Source: Steroidobacteraceae bacterium (GTDB lineage Bacteria > Pseudomonadota > Gammaproteobacteria > Steroidobacterales > Steroidobacteraceae). Taken from it: a stretch of 64,000 bases of DNA. Made by a program: the position numbers and the translations under genes. Every line of letters starts with the position of its first letter. Positions within the stretch are counted from its first letter, which is position 1. This document shows positions 43,342 through 51,239 of the stretch, piece by piece. The stretch covers positions 1 through 64,000 of the forward strand of contig JAPZRU010000018.1 in assembly GCA_027531255.1 (NCBI GenBank), given 5' to 3'. Below the pieces are notes generated by a model. That model saw only the letters and a list, made by a program, of their open reading frames with translations. It ran no database searches and was not told where the DNA came from.

Positions 43342-43485
43342 ATGTACTTCCTGCGCGTCGGCGCGATGCGGCGCCACCGCGTGCACCCGGAGCGCCCGAA
43401 GCGGGTCGCCGGAGCGCTGCCGCCCGAGATCCTCGGCTCCGGCGACAACTTCCGGCACCTGTGCGAACTGCCGGTGCTGTCCTAG
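43342..43485 (+). other. Possible gene remnant, 47-codon reading frame
   Basis: This short frame (MYFLRVGAMRRHRVHPERP..., ending FRHLCELPVLS) reads like the C-terminal end of a longer protein next to the decayed LysR gene. I do not recognise the family. No ribosome-binding site is evident. The rest of 43283-43560 holds nothing else. Confidence 0.3.
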
Positions 43486-43560
43486 GCGGCCGCCTTCGCA
43501 GCGGACGGCATCGCGGCGGCGATCCCGGCGCTTGCCGCGGGCGAGTGGCAAGATCGGCGC

Positions 43561-44397
43561 ATGACTCGACCGAGAGTGGCAACGGCGGCGTCGAGCAGTG
43601 GACCCGGCGCGCGCGTAGTCCGCGGGATCGCGAGGCGGCCGCCGCACGCCGTGCTGCTGCTCGCACTCGGCCTCGTCGCGGTCGCCGGGACGGCGCTCGC
43701 CACTCCGAAGATCCACGCTTGTCCGCAACCGGATGGCACGACGCGCTTCCAGGACCGCCCCTGCAATGCGCCCGACTTCGCCGCGCCGCCGCCGCAGTCT
43801 CGGGGCGCCGAGGCGTCGTCCGGCCGAAGCGCAACCCCGCCGCGCGCGGCCACCGAGGCTCGCGGAAACGCCGACGATCCCACGGTCGCCGGGCCGGGAC
43901 GCGCCGGTGCGGCCGCGACGATGCGCGAGGCTGCAGAGTTCGACGACTGGACCTACGCCCCGACGACGCGCGCGCAGTACGTTGCACTGAACGCCGAACG
44001 CTGCCGCCAGGGACACCGGCGCGCCTGCGCCGCGGTCACCTGCGAACGCAGCGGCGATCTCGCGTCGCGCGACTGCCAGGCGGCGGTCGGGTTCCACTCG
44101 GGCCGGGGCTGGCAGGCGCGCCCGCGCGGCGACGTGTTCGAAACGGGGCGCGAGGCGGACGACTACGTGCTCCGCTGCGCGACCGGCCGCACCCGGCGCT
44201 TCAGCCTGCTGCGCGACGGCGCCACGGCGGGTCGGTCGACGACGGTCGAGCCGGGCGGAGCGGCGAGTGCGGCGGGCGCCCGCGACTCGACAGGCACAGC
44301 CGGCGCCGCGGGCGCCGGAGACGTCGCGCCACGCGTCACGCTCGCGGCGCTGCCGGCGTTTGCGAGCGGCGCCTGCGCGGCCGGTTCCGAGCGGTAG
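43561..44397 (+). CDS. DUF4124-like protein with N-terminal membrane anchor
   Basis: This 278-residue protein has a hydrophobic segment at about 29-47 (AVLLLALGLVAVAGTALA), acting as a signal peptide or anchor. KIHACPQPDGTTRFQDRPCNAPD follows, the Cys-containing DUF4124 signature of periplasmic proteins. The remainder is Ala/Gly/Arg-rich, with four more Cys residues around residue 140-165 (CRQGHRRACAAVTCERSGDLASRDC). The function is unknown. A weak TG-extended -10 (TGGCAAGAT) ends 6 nt before the ATG. It converges on the ATP-grasp gene. Confidence 0.75.
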   Translation: MTRPRVATAASSSGPGARVVRGIARRPPHAVLLLALGLVAVAGTALATPKIHACPQPDGTTRFQDRPCNAPDFAAPPPQSRGAEASSGRSATPPRAATEARGNADDPTVAGPGRAGAAATMREAAEFDDWTYAPTTRAQYVALNAERCRQGHRRACAAVTCERSGDLASRDCQAAVGFHSGRGWQARPRGDVFETGREADDYVLRCATGRTRRFSLLRDGATAGRSTTVEPGGAASAAGARDSTGTAGAAGAGDVAPRVTLAALPAFASGACAAGSER

Positions 44398-44426
44398 ATC
44401 GCGCCACCGACGCAGGGCGGGCCTCG

Positions 44427-45644
44427 TCAGCCGGCGTACAGCCGCAACCGCGTCCCCACCTCGTCCGCCATCGCAAGCGTCGTCGCGATTTCCGGGTGCC
44501 GCAGCATCAGGAAGCCGTCGCTGACCAGCGTCTGCTTCCAGTTGCGGCGCATCGCCCCCACCGGCAGCAGCGCGTTCCAGACGACCGCGCCGCCGTAGCG
44601 GTGCAGCAGTTCCTGGAGTCCCTCCACCGCGTGGATGCGGCCCTGGCCCTGCGCGCGCTTGTAGACGGTCGCGACGTTGTACTTCCGCTGGATCACCGCG
44701 CCGAACTCGCCGCGCACCACCGCCCGCGCCCATTCGCGGTACACGTCGAAGTCGCAGGCATAGTTCATCTGGTCGACCTGGTGCGCGCCGGGCGCACGTG
44801 CGCCGATCTCGCCGAACACCACCTCGCCGTCGCGCTTGCGGTACCACTCCATGTGGGTGAAGCCGCTCTCGAAACCGAGCGCGCGGATCACATCGAAGCC
44901 CATGCGGACGCCGTCGGCGAGCTCGGGCCGGTCCGGCTCGCGCAGCGCGATGACCTGCGGGCTGATCCACTCGCTGGTGCGCGCGATCAGCGGACGCGGC
45001 CGGTACCACGCGACGTTGTAGTAGCGGATCTCGCCGCGAACGGTCACGGTGTCGAAGGTGTACTCGTCGCCGTCGACGAACTCCTCGACGCTGACCTCGG
45101 GCACGTGGCGCAGCCGCGGCAGTACGTCGCGCAGGTCGTCCGGCCCGTCGCAACGGTAGGTGTCGGCGGACCCCGCGCCGGCGATCGGCTTCAGGATCAC
45201 CGGGAAGCCGATGCGCTCCGCGGCAGACCAGCACTGCGCGATCGTGGTCGCCGACTCGTGCCGCGGCGTGCGGATGCCGGCGGCGTCGAGCTTCCGCTTC
45301 ATCGTCTCCTTGTCGCGGAACGGGATGGTCTGCTCGACGGTGAGCCCGGGGCTGCCGAGCGCCTCGCGCAGCCGCGCGGCCAGCAGCATCAGCGGCTCCC
45401 AGTTCGACTCGACCCGATCGATCGACCGGCCGCCGAGCGCAGCGCGCACCTCGGCTACCGCGCCCGCCTCGTCGAACAGGGAGCGCACCTGCACGTAGGC
45501 GGCGAGATGGCGCCGCGCCCTGTCGGGAAGCGCACCGGCGGGCTGGTCGCCGACGCCGATCACGGTCGCCCCCACTTCGGCGAGGCCGCGCGTGAACTCC
45601 GGCATCTCGGCGGGGTACCCCGGCGACAGCATCAGGACGTTCAT
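44427..45644 (-). CDS. ATP-grasp ligase (biotin-carboxylase-like), divergent from glgA
   Basis: This 405-residue protein has a Rossmann-like N-terminal domain (MNVLMLSPGYPAEMPEFTRGLAEVG). The ATP-grasp core carries IGFPVILKPIAGAGSADTYRC (about 137-157), VEEFVDGDEYTFDTVTV (about 182-198), and GFTHMEWYRKRDGEVVFGEIGARAPG (about 268-293) with the metal-binding Glu residues. It is a paralogue of the gene at 47257: same N-terminus, same EWISPQVIA and HMEW blocks. It should ligate a carboxylate to an amine. It is divergently transcribed from glycogen synthase with a 117-bp gap. Confidence 0.87.
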   Translation of the reverse strand: MNVLMLSPGYPAEMPEFTRGLAEVGATVIGVGDQPAGALPDRARRHLAAYVQVRSLFDEAGAVAEVRAALGGRSIDRVESNWEPLMLLAARLREALGSPGLTVEQTIPFRDKETMKRKLDAAGIRTPRHESATTIAQCWSAAERIGFPVILKPIAGAGSADTYRCDGPDDLRDVLPRLRHVPEVSVEEFVDGDEYTFDTVTVRGEIRYYNVAWYRPRPLIARTSEWISPQVIALREPDRPELADGVRMGFDVIRALGFESGFTHMEWYRKRDGEVVFGEIGARAPGAHQVDQMNYACDFDVYREWARAVVRGEFGAVIQRKYNVATVYKRAQGQGRIHAVEGLQELLHRYGGAVVWNALLPVGAMRRNWKQTLVSDGFLMLRHPEIATTLAMADEVGTRLRLYAG

Positions 45645-45748
45645 GGCCTGCCCTCGTTCCTTCGCGGAGCCCGATGGTAGCCGAGCGCCGTGCATCCGGC
45701 CGGGTCGCGCGGGATCCCTGCGTCACCGGGACGCCACGGGCCCGCGGC

Positions 45749-45754
45749 TATACT
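45749..45754 (+). promoter_or_regulatory. -10 hexamer of glgA
   Basis: TATACT is followed by seven bases and then the ATG at 45762, with no ribosome-binding site, so a leaderless message is predicted. No clear -35 is seen. Confidence 0.45.
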
Positions 45755-45761
45755 CCGCGGC

Positions 45762-47219
45762 ATGGCGCACCGCATCTGCTTCGTCACCGCAGAGTACGCC
45801 CCGCTCGCGAAGACCGGCGGTCTCGCCGACGTCTCGACGGCGCTCACGCGCTACCTGCACCGTGCGGGGCACGACGTGCGCGTGTTCATGCCCTGCTACC
45901 GGCGCATCGCCGAGCGCGGCCTGCCGCTGTCCCCGGTGGCGGGCCTGCGCAACCTGGCTCTGACCATCGGCGGACGCGAGTACCGCTACTCCCTCCTGGC
46001 AGGGCCGATCCCGGGCTCGGGCTCGAGCCTCCCGGTGCACTTCGTGGACTGCCCGGCGCTGTACGACCGGCCGGGAATCTACTCCGAGGCGGACGACGAG
46101 CACGTCCGGTTCCTGCTGCTGACGCGCGCCGCGCTCGAGTGCTGCCAGCGCCTCGGCTTCGCGCCGGAGATCCTGCACTGCAACGACTGGCACACGGCGT
46201 TCGGGCCGCTGTACCTGCGTTCGCTGTACGCGTGGGACCGCCTGTTCGCCGGTACGAAATCCGTACTGACGATCCACAACGTCGGCTACCAGGGGCTGTT
46301 CCCGGCGGAGCGCGCCGGCGACGTCGGCCTCGGCGACGCGGCGTGGCTGCTCCACCAGGACGACCTGCGGACCGGCTTCGTCAACCCGATGAAGCACGGC
46401 GTGCTGTACGCGGACCTGGTCACGACGGTGAGCCCGGGCTACGCGCGCGAGATCCGCACGCCGGAGTACGGCGTCGGGCTCGATCCGTACCTGCGCGAGC
46501 GCGGGGATCGCGTCGTCGGCATCCTGAACGGCGTCGACTACGACGACTGGAATCCCGAGACGGACCGCCTGCTCCCGGTCAACTACTCGCGCCGCAGGCT
46601 GTCGCCGAAGGCCGATCTCAAGAAGGAGTTCCTGAAGCGGCTTCACCTGCCGGCGAAGAAGACCACGATGCTGGTCGGGATGGTGACGCGCCTCGTCGCG
46701 CAGAAGGGCATCGACCTGCTCCCCGAGTCGCTGCCCGCCGTGCTGCGCGAACGCGACCTGCGCCTCGCGGTGCTCGGCAACGGCGAGCCGCGCTACGAGC
46801 AGTTCTTCCGCGAACTGCAGCGCGCGTTCCCGAACCAGGTGGTGTTCCACCAGGGCTACAGCGAGGAGCTCTCGCACTGGATCGAGGCCGCGAGCGACGC
46901 GTTCCTTATGCCGTCGCTGTACGAGCCGTGCGGCCTGAACCAGATGTACAGCCTGAAGTACGGCACGGTGCCGATCGTGCGACGCACGGGCGGGCTGGCG
47001 GACTCGGTGCAGCAGTGGGATCCCGCCACGCTCACGGGCACCGGCATCCTGTTCGACCATTACGACGCGCCGGCGGTGCGGTGGGCGCTTAACCTCGCGC
47101 TCGACCTCTACGCGGACCGCACCGCCTGGAGGCGGCTGATGCAGAACGGCATGGCACGGGACTTCTCGTGGGACCGGCAGGGCGCGCTGTACGTGGAGCA
47201 GTACCGCCGCCTCCTGTAG
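45762..47219 (+). CDS. glgA: Glycogen synthase (ADP-glucose, GT5)
   Basis: This 485-residue glucosyltransferase elongates alpha-1,4-glucan from ADP-glucose. The N-terminal binding motif is KTGGLADV (17-24), HCNDWHTAF lies near 146-154, and the C-terminal EPCGLNQMYSLKYGTVPIVRRTGGLAD carries the catalytic Glu and second KTGGL-like loop. Length and motifs match bacterial GlgA. It is flanked on both sides by paralogous ATP-grasp genes. A palindromic element follows its stop codon. Confidence 0.95.
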   Translation: MAHRICFVTAEYAPLAKTGGLADVSTALTRYLHRAGHDVRVFMPCYRRIAERGLPLSPVAGLRNLALTIGGREYRYSLLAGPIPGSGSSLPVHFVDCPALYDRPGIYSEADDEHVRFLLLTRAALECCQRLGFAPEILHCNDWHTAFGPLYLRSLYAWDRLFAGTKSVLTIHNVGYQGLFPAERAGDVGLGDAAWLLHQDDLRTGFVNPMKHGVLYADLVTTVSPGYAREIRTPEYGVGLDPYLRERGDRVVGILNGVDYDDWNPETDRLLPVNYSRRRLSPKADLKKEFLKRLHLPAKKTTMLVGMVTRLVAQKGIDLLPESLPAVLRERDLRLAVLGNGEPRYEQFFRELQRAFPNQVVFHQGYSEELSHWIEAASDAFLMPSLYEPCGLNQMYSLKYGTVPIVRRTGGLADSVQQWDPATLTGTGILFDHYDAPAVRWALNLALDLYADRTAWRRLMQNGMARDFSWDRQGALYVEQYRRLL

Positions 47220-47246
47220 AAGAGGGGTCTTGCCCCGTCTTCCGCC
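47218..47246. repeat. Dispersed palindromic element, copy 3
   Basis: GAAGAGGGGTCTTGCCCCGTC begins at the glgA stop and fills most of the 37-bp gap to the next ATP-grasp gene. Confidence 0.5.
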
Positions 47247-47256
47247 AGGTGGACGC

Positions 47257-48477
47257 ATGAACGTCATCTTCGTCGAACCCGCGTTTCCGCATAACCAGCG
47301 CGAATTCGTCCGCGGGCTCTGCGCCGTCGGCGCGCGCGTGATCGGCATCGGCGAGCGGCCGGTCTCGCATCTCGACGGCGAACTCAAGCAGTGGCTCGCC
47401 GACTACGAGCAGGTCGGCTCGGTGGTCGACGAGGCGGCCATGCTCGCGGCGGTGAAGCGCGTGCAGAAGCGCGTCTGGGTGGATCGCCTGGAGGCGACCG
47501 TCGAGGCGCACGTGATGACGAGCGCGAAGGTGCGCGAGGCCTGCGGGATCCCGGGGACGAGCGTGCGCACGGCGTGGCTGTGCCGCGACAAGCCCGCGAT
47601 GAAGGCGGCGCTGCGCGAGGCCGGCGTGCCGTGCGCGCAGTCGATCGGCGTCGATTCGCTGCAGTCCGCGCACGAGTTCGCCGCGTCGGTCGGCTACCCG
47701 CTCGTCGTGAAGCCGCGCTCCGGTGCGGGCGCGTCCGGCACGACCCGCGTCGACACCGACGCCGAACTCGCGCAGGCGCTCCGCGCGGCGCACGTGGACC
47801 GCGGCGCCTCGGTGGCGCTCGAGGAGTTCGTCGAGGGCCACGAAGGCTTCATCGACACGATCGCGATCCAGGGCCGCGTCGCGCACGAGTTCGTCTCGCA
47901 CTACTACCCGGGCGTGCTGGTCGCGATGCGCGAGCGCTGGATCAGCCCGCAGATCGCCGCCACGAACCGCCTCGACGCGCCGGGCTATGCCGAGGTCAGG
48001 GCGATGACGCGCAGGGTCATCGAGGTCCTCGGCATCGGCACGAGCGCCACGCACATGGAGTGGTTCTTCGGCCCGAAGGGGCTCAAGTTCTCCGAGATCG
48101 GCTGCCGGCCGCCGGGCGTGGGGCAGTGGGACGTCTACGCCGCGGCCAACGAGTTCGACATCTTCCGCGAGTGGGGCATGGCGATTGCGCACGGCCGCAC
48201 GCTCGCCACCCCGTCGCGGCGCTACGCCTGCGGGATGATCGCGCTCCGGCCCGACCGCGACGGCCGCATCACGGGCTACGAGGGCGCCGACCGCGTCTGG
48301 GCGAAGTTCGGCGAGTGGATCGTCGCGGCCCATCTGCCGCCGCCGGGCACGCCGACTCAGCCGATCGAGGCCGGCTACATGGCGAACGCGTGGATCCGCA
48401 TCCGGCACCCGGATTACGACCACCTCCGCTGGATGATGGACACGATCGGCGCGACGCTGCGCGTGCGGGCGCAGTGA
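47257..48477 (+). CDS. ATP-grasp ligase (biotin-carboxylase-like), downstream of glgA
   Basis: This 406-residue paralogue of the gene at 44427 starts MNVIFVEPAFPHNQREFVRGLCAVG. The ATP-grasp parts are VGYPLVVKPRSGAGASGTTRV, LEEFVEGHEGFIDTIAI, and the metal-site block THMEWFFGPKGLKFSEIGCRPPGVG. It shares ERWISPQIAA with its paralogue. The chemistry should be ATP-dependent carboxylate ligation; the substrate is unknown. It is probably co-transcribed with glgA and with the membrane protein gene that follows. Confidence 0.87.
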   Translation: MNVIFVEPAFPHNQREFVRGLCAVGARVIGIGERPVSHLDGELKQWLADYEQVGSVVDEAAMLAAVKRVQKRVWVDRLEATVEAHVMTSAKVREACGIPGTSVRTAWLCRDKPAMKAALREAGVPCAQSIGVDSLQSAHEFAASVGYPLVVKPRSGAGASGTTRVDTDAELAQALRAAHVDRGASVALEEFVEGHEGFIDTIAIQGRVAHEFVSHYYPGVLVAMRERWISPQIAATNRLDAPGYAEVRAMTRRVIEVLGIGTSATHMEWFFGPKGLKFSEIGCRPPGVGQWDVYAAANEFDIFREWGMAIAHGRTLATPSRRYACGMIALRPDRDGRITGYEGADRVWAKFGEWIVAAHLPPPGTPTQPIEAGYMANAWIRIRHPDYDHLRWMMDTIGATLRVRAQ

Positions 48478-48490
48478 CGGGGCGCTGCCG

Positions 48491-49117
48491 TTGAGCGCCA
48501 CCGCCGACGAGGTCCGCGCGCCGATCGAAGGGGCGACCGGGCTCGTCGTCGCGAACCTCGTCACGCTCGGCTTCGCGCTGTGGTTCGACTGGCCCATCGC
48601 GACGCTGATGTGGCCTTACCTCCTCCAGAGCCTCGTGATCGGCGGCTTCGCGATCCTGCGGATGCTGACGGCGCCGCGGATCTGCACGAAGGGCATGACC
48701 TCGAACGGCCGGCCGGTGCCCGCCACCCGGGCGGGGCGCGTGTCCACGGCGGCCTTCTTCGCCGTGCACTACGGCTTCTTCCATTTCGGCTACGCACTGT
48801 TCGTCGCGCACGACGGCGGCTGGCCGACCGGCACCGATCTCTGGGCAACCCTCGCGCTCGTACTCGTGTTCGCGTGGGGGCACGCGAACTCGTATCGCGG
48901 CAACCGCAGGGTGGAAGACGAGGTGCCCGTGAACCTCGGCACGGTGATGGCCCTGCCCTACCTGCGCATCATCCCGATGCACCTGACGATCGTCTTCGGC
49001 GGCGTGCTCGCGGGCGGCAGCACGAGCGCCTTCGCGCTGACGCTGTTCGTGCTGCTGAAGACCGGCGCGGACCTCGGGATGCACTACGCCGAGCACCGGG
49101 TGCTGCGGCGTGGGTGA
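48491..49117 (+). CDS. DUF6498-like integral membrane protein
   Basis: This 208-residue protein probably starts at TTG 48491, 13 bases after the ATP-grasp stop. It has five to six hydrophobic segments (about 19-33, 36-56, 80-98, 110-125, 142-160 and 165-185). The WPYLLQSLVIGGFAILRML block and AVHYGFFHFGYALF resemble the DUF6498 family. The function is unknown. Its stop codon lies in a palindromic element. Confidence 0.7.
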   Translation: MSATADEVRAPIEGATGLVVANLVTLGFALWFDWPIATLMWPYLLQSLVIGGFAILRMLTAPRICTKGMTSNGRPVPATRAGRVSTAAFFAVHYGFFHFGYALFVAHDGGWPTGTDLWATLALVLVFAWGHANSYRGNRRVEDEVPVNLGTVMALPYLRIIPMHLTIVFGGVLAGGSTSAFALTLFVLLKTGADLGMHYAEHRVLRRG

Positions 49118-49174
49118 AACGGGGACGTGCCCCGCTTCGTGGCTGCGCACGAAACGGGGCAGGTCCCCGTCTTC
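49116..49174. repeat. Dispersed palindromic element, copy 4 (two inverted arms)
   Basis: GAAACGGGGACGTGCCCCG (from 49116) and ACGAAACGGGGCAGGTCCCC (from 49149) form imperfect inverted arms of about 25 bp around an 8-base centre. The element fills the space between two converging genes exactly. Confidence 0.65.
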
Positions 49175-49642
49175 TCACTTCATCGAGAGCCGGCCCTTCT
49201 CGACGAACGGGATGCTGCGCACCAGCCCGAGGTCGGTGTTCACCCTGCCCTCCAGCCGGTACTCGATAGATTCGGGATTGCGCTCGAGCTGCGGCAGGAT
49301 GCGGAGCAGGCTGCCCGCGAGGTTCGTGGTCACGATCATGTCGAACTCGGCTTCCCCGAGCGCGGGCACCGTGAACGCCTTCGCCGTCATGCCGCGTCCG
49401 AAGTCCTGGCCCGCGACCTGCATCGTGTAGCTGAGCCCGCGGATCGGAAGGTCCCGGTCGTTCGGATTCCGGACGCGCATCCGCACGCTGAAGCGCTGCT
49501 CCAGCAGCTGCGCGTCGAGCACCTCGACGCCGATCACGCTGAGCTGCGGCGTCTCGAGCTTCGGCACGAGGCCGGCGCAGCCGGCCGCGCCGAGCGCCGC
49601 TACCGCGAACAGGGCCGGAACGAGGCGGTGACGGGGGTTCAT
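49175..49642 (-). CDS. LEA14-like lipoprotein
   Basis: This 155-residue protein has lipobox AAGC (Cys about residue 22). A single LEA type 2/WHy domain follows (about 35-150; PQLSVIGVEVLDAQLLEQRFSVRMRVRNPNDRDLPIRGLSYTM region, with the typical N-P-N-D turn). Such lipoproteins are common in proteobacteria and have no firm function. GGAGGTCC precedes the ATG. Convergent with the DUF6498-like gene across the palindromic element. Confidence 0.88.
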   Translation of the reverse strand: MNPRHRLVPALFAVAALGAAGCAGLVPKLETPQLSVIGVEVLDAQLLEQRFSVRMRVRNPNDRDLPIRGLSYTMQVAGQDFGRGMTAKAFTVPALGEAEFDMIVTTNLAGSLLRILPQLERNPESIEYRLEGRVNTDLGLVRSIPFVEKGRLSMK

Positions 49643-49735
49643 GCGGACCTCCTGGCGACGGACGCGATTGTGCCACCGACGACCTGAAGGCGCCGTGAAC
49701 CTCCGCCCGCGGCGGGCGGGACCGCCCCGCCCCGT

Positions 49736-51217
49736 TCAGTCGCAGCGACCGTAGGTCGCGTTCCGGCGACGGCAGCGTTCCGCGAGGTCGGGCGGCACGT
49801 CGGACCACTCGAAACCCCACGCCCAGTTCGACTCCGTCGTCCCCGGCAGATTCATCCGCGCCGTCGAGCCGAGCCCCAGCAGGTCCTGCAGCGGCACGAC
49901 CGACAGTCGCGCGACCGAAGCGGTCACCACGCGCACCATCTGGGCGACCACCTGCGCGTCCGCGCAGTCGAGGTACTCGCGCACGCGGTGCTTCTCGTCG
50001 TCGCGCAGGCTCGCGAACCAGCCGGCGGTGGTGTCGTTGTCGTGCGTGCCGGTGTAGCCGACCGCGTTCGCGGTCCACTCGTGCAGGGCGTGCACGTTGC
50101 CGGCAGTGCCGTCGAAGCCGAACTGGAGCACGCGCATGCCGGGCAGCGCGAAGCCGTCGCGCAGGCGCTCGACTTCGGGCGTGATCACGCCGAGATCCTC
50201 GGCGACGACCGCGAGGGCGGCGAAGGCCTCGCGCGCACGGGACAGCAGCGCCTCGCCGTGCGCGACGACCCAGCGCCCCGTCTTCGCGGTCGCGGCGCCC
50301 GCCGGCACCGACCAGTAGGCCTCGAGGCCGCGGAAGTGGTCGATGCGCAGCAGGTCGTAGAGCGCGAACTGCGCGCGCAGCCGGCCGAGCCACCAGGCGA
50401 AGCCGGTACGCTCGTGCTCCTCCCAGCGGTACAGCGGGTTGCCCCACAGCTGGCCGTCGGCCGAGAAGAAGTCGGGCGGCACGCCGGCGACGGCCGTGGG
50501 CAGGCCCGCGGCGTCCAGCTGGAAGAGCGCGCGGTTCGCCCACACCTCGACGCTGTCCGGCGCGACGTAGATCGGGATGTCGCCGAACAGCTTCACGCCC
50601 TGCGCGTTCGCGTGGGCGCGGAGCTCGCGCCACTGCGAGTGGAAGAAGAACTGGCCGGCCTGCACGCACTCGATCTCCGCGGCCAGCGTGCGGCGCGCGC
50701 CCGCGAGCGCGGATGCGTCGCGGTCGCGAGCCGACACGGACCACTCCCACCACGGCCGGCCGGACTCGCGCGCCTGGATCGCGGTGAACAGCGCGTAGTC
50801 GCCGAGCCAGTCGCGCTCGGCGGCGACGAACGCGTCGTAGGCCTCGCGCGCCGCGCCCCGCGACGCGAGCAGCGCGGCCGCCGCCTGCGCGACGCACCCG
50901 GCGTGCGGCACGTGCGCGCGCTCGCGGGCCGACGGCAGCAGGCCGGCGCGCTCCAGGGCGGCGAGGTCGAGCAGGCCCGGGTTGCCCGCGTGGTTCGAGC
51001 GCGCGAAGTACGGTGAACGATCCGGCCCGACCGGCCCGAGCGGCAGCAGCTGCCAGACCGAGAAGCCGCCGGCGACCAGCCAGTCGACGAAGTGACGCGC
51101 CACGTCGCCCAGCGCACCGTCGCGCGCGGCGCCGGGCAGCGACGTGGGATGCAGCAGAACCCCGGCGCGACGCCGGCCCAGCACCGGCTCGGCCGTGGGC
51201 CCCCGTTGCGGACTCAA
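49736..51217 (-). CDS. malQ: 4-alpha-glucanotransferase (amylomaltase)
   Basis: This 493-residue GH77 enzyme rearranges maltodextrins. It opens with RRRAGVLLHPTSLPG. The nucleophile Asp is in LLRIDHFRGLEAYW, the acid/base Glu in VVAEDLGVITPEV, and the third acid in YTGTHDNDTT; PLQDLLGLGSTARMNLPGT closes the active site. The start appears to be TTG at 51217, with GAGGA eight bases before it; a GTG at 51184 is the alternative. It is the last gene of the run glgC - GH57 - malQ, all on the minus strand with 10- and 22-bp gaps. Confidence 0.93.
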   Translation of the reverse strand: MSPQRGPTAEPVLGRRRAGVLLHPTSLPGAARDGALGDVARHFVDWLVAGGFSVWQLLPLGPVGPDRSPYFARSNHAGNPGLLDLAALERAGLLPSARERAHVPHAGCVAQAAAALLASRGAAREAYDAFVAAERDWLGDYALFTAIQARESGRPWWEWSVSARDRDASALAGARRTLAAEIECVQAGQFFFHSQWRELRAHANAQGVKLFGDIPIYVAPDSVEVWANRALFQLDAAGLPTAVAGVPPDFFSADGQLWGNPLYRWEEHERTGFAWWLGRLRAQFALYDLLRIDHFRGLEAYWSVPAGAATAKTGRWVVAHGEALLSRAREAFAALAVVAEDLGVITPEVERLRDGFALPGMRVLQFGFDGTAGNVHALHEWTANAVGYTGTHDNDTTAGWFASLRDDEKHRVREYLDCADAQVVAQMVRVVTASVARLSVVPLQDLLGLGSTARMNLPGTTESNWAWGFEWSDVPPDLAERCRRRNATYGRCD

Positions 51218-51239
51218 GCGGGAGATCCTCGTGACGCGT

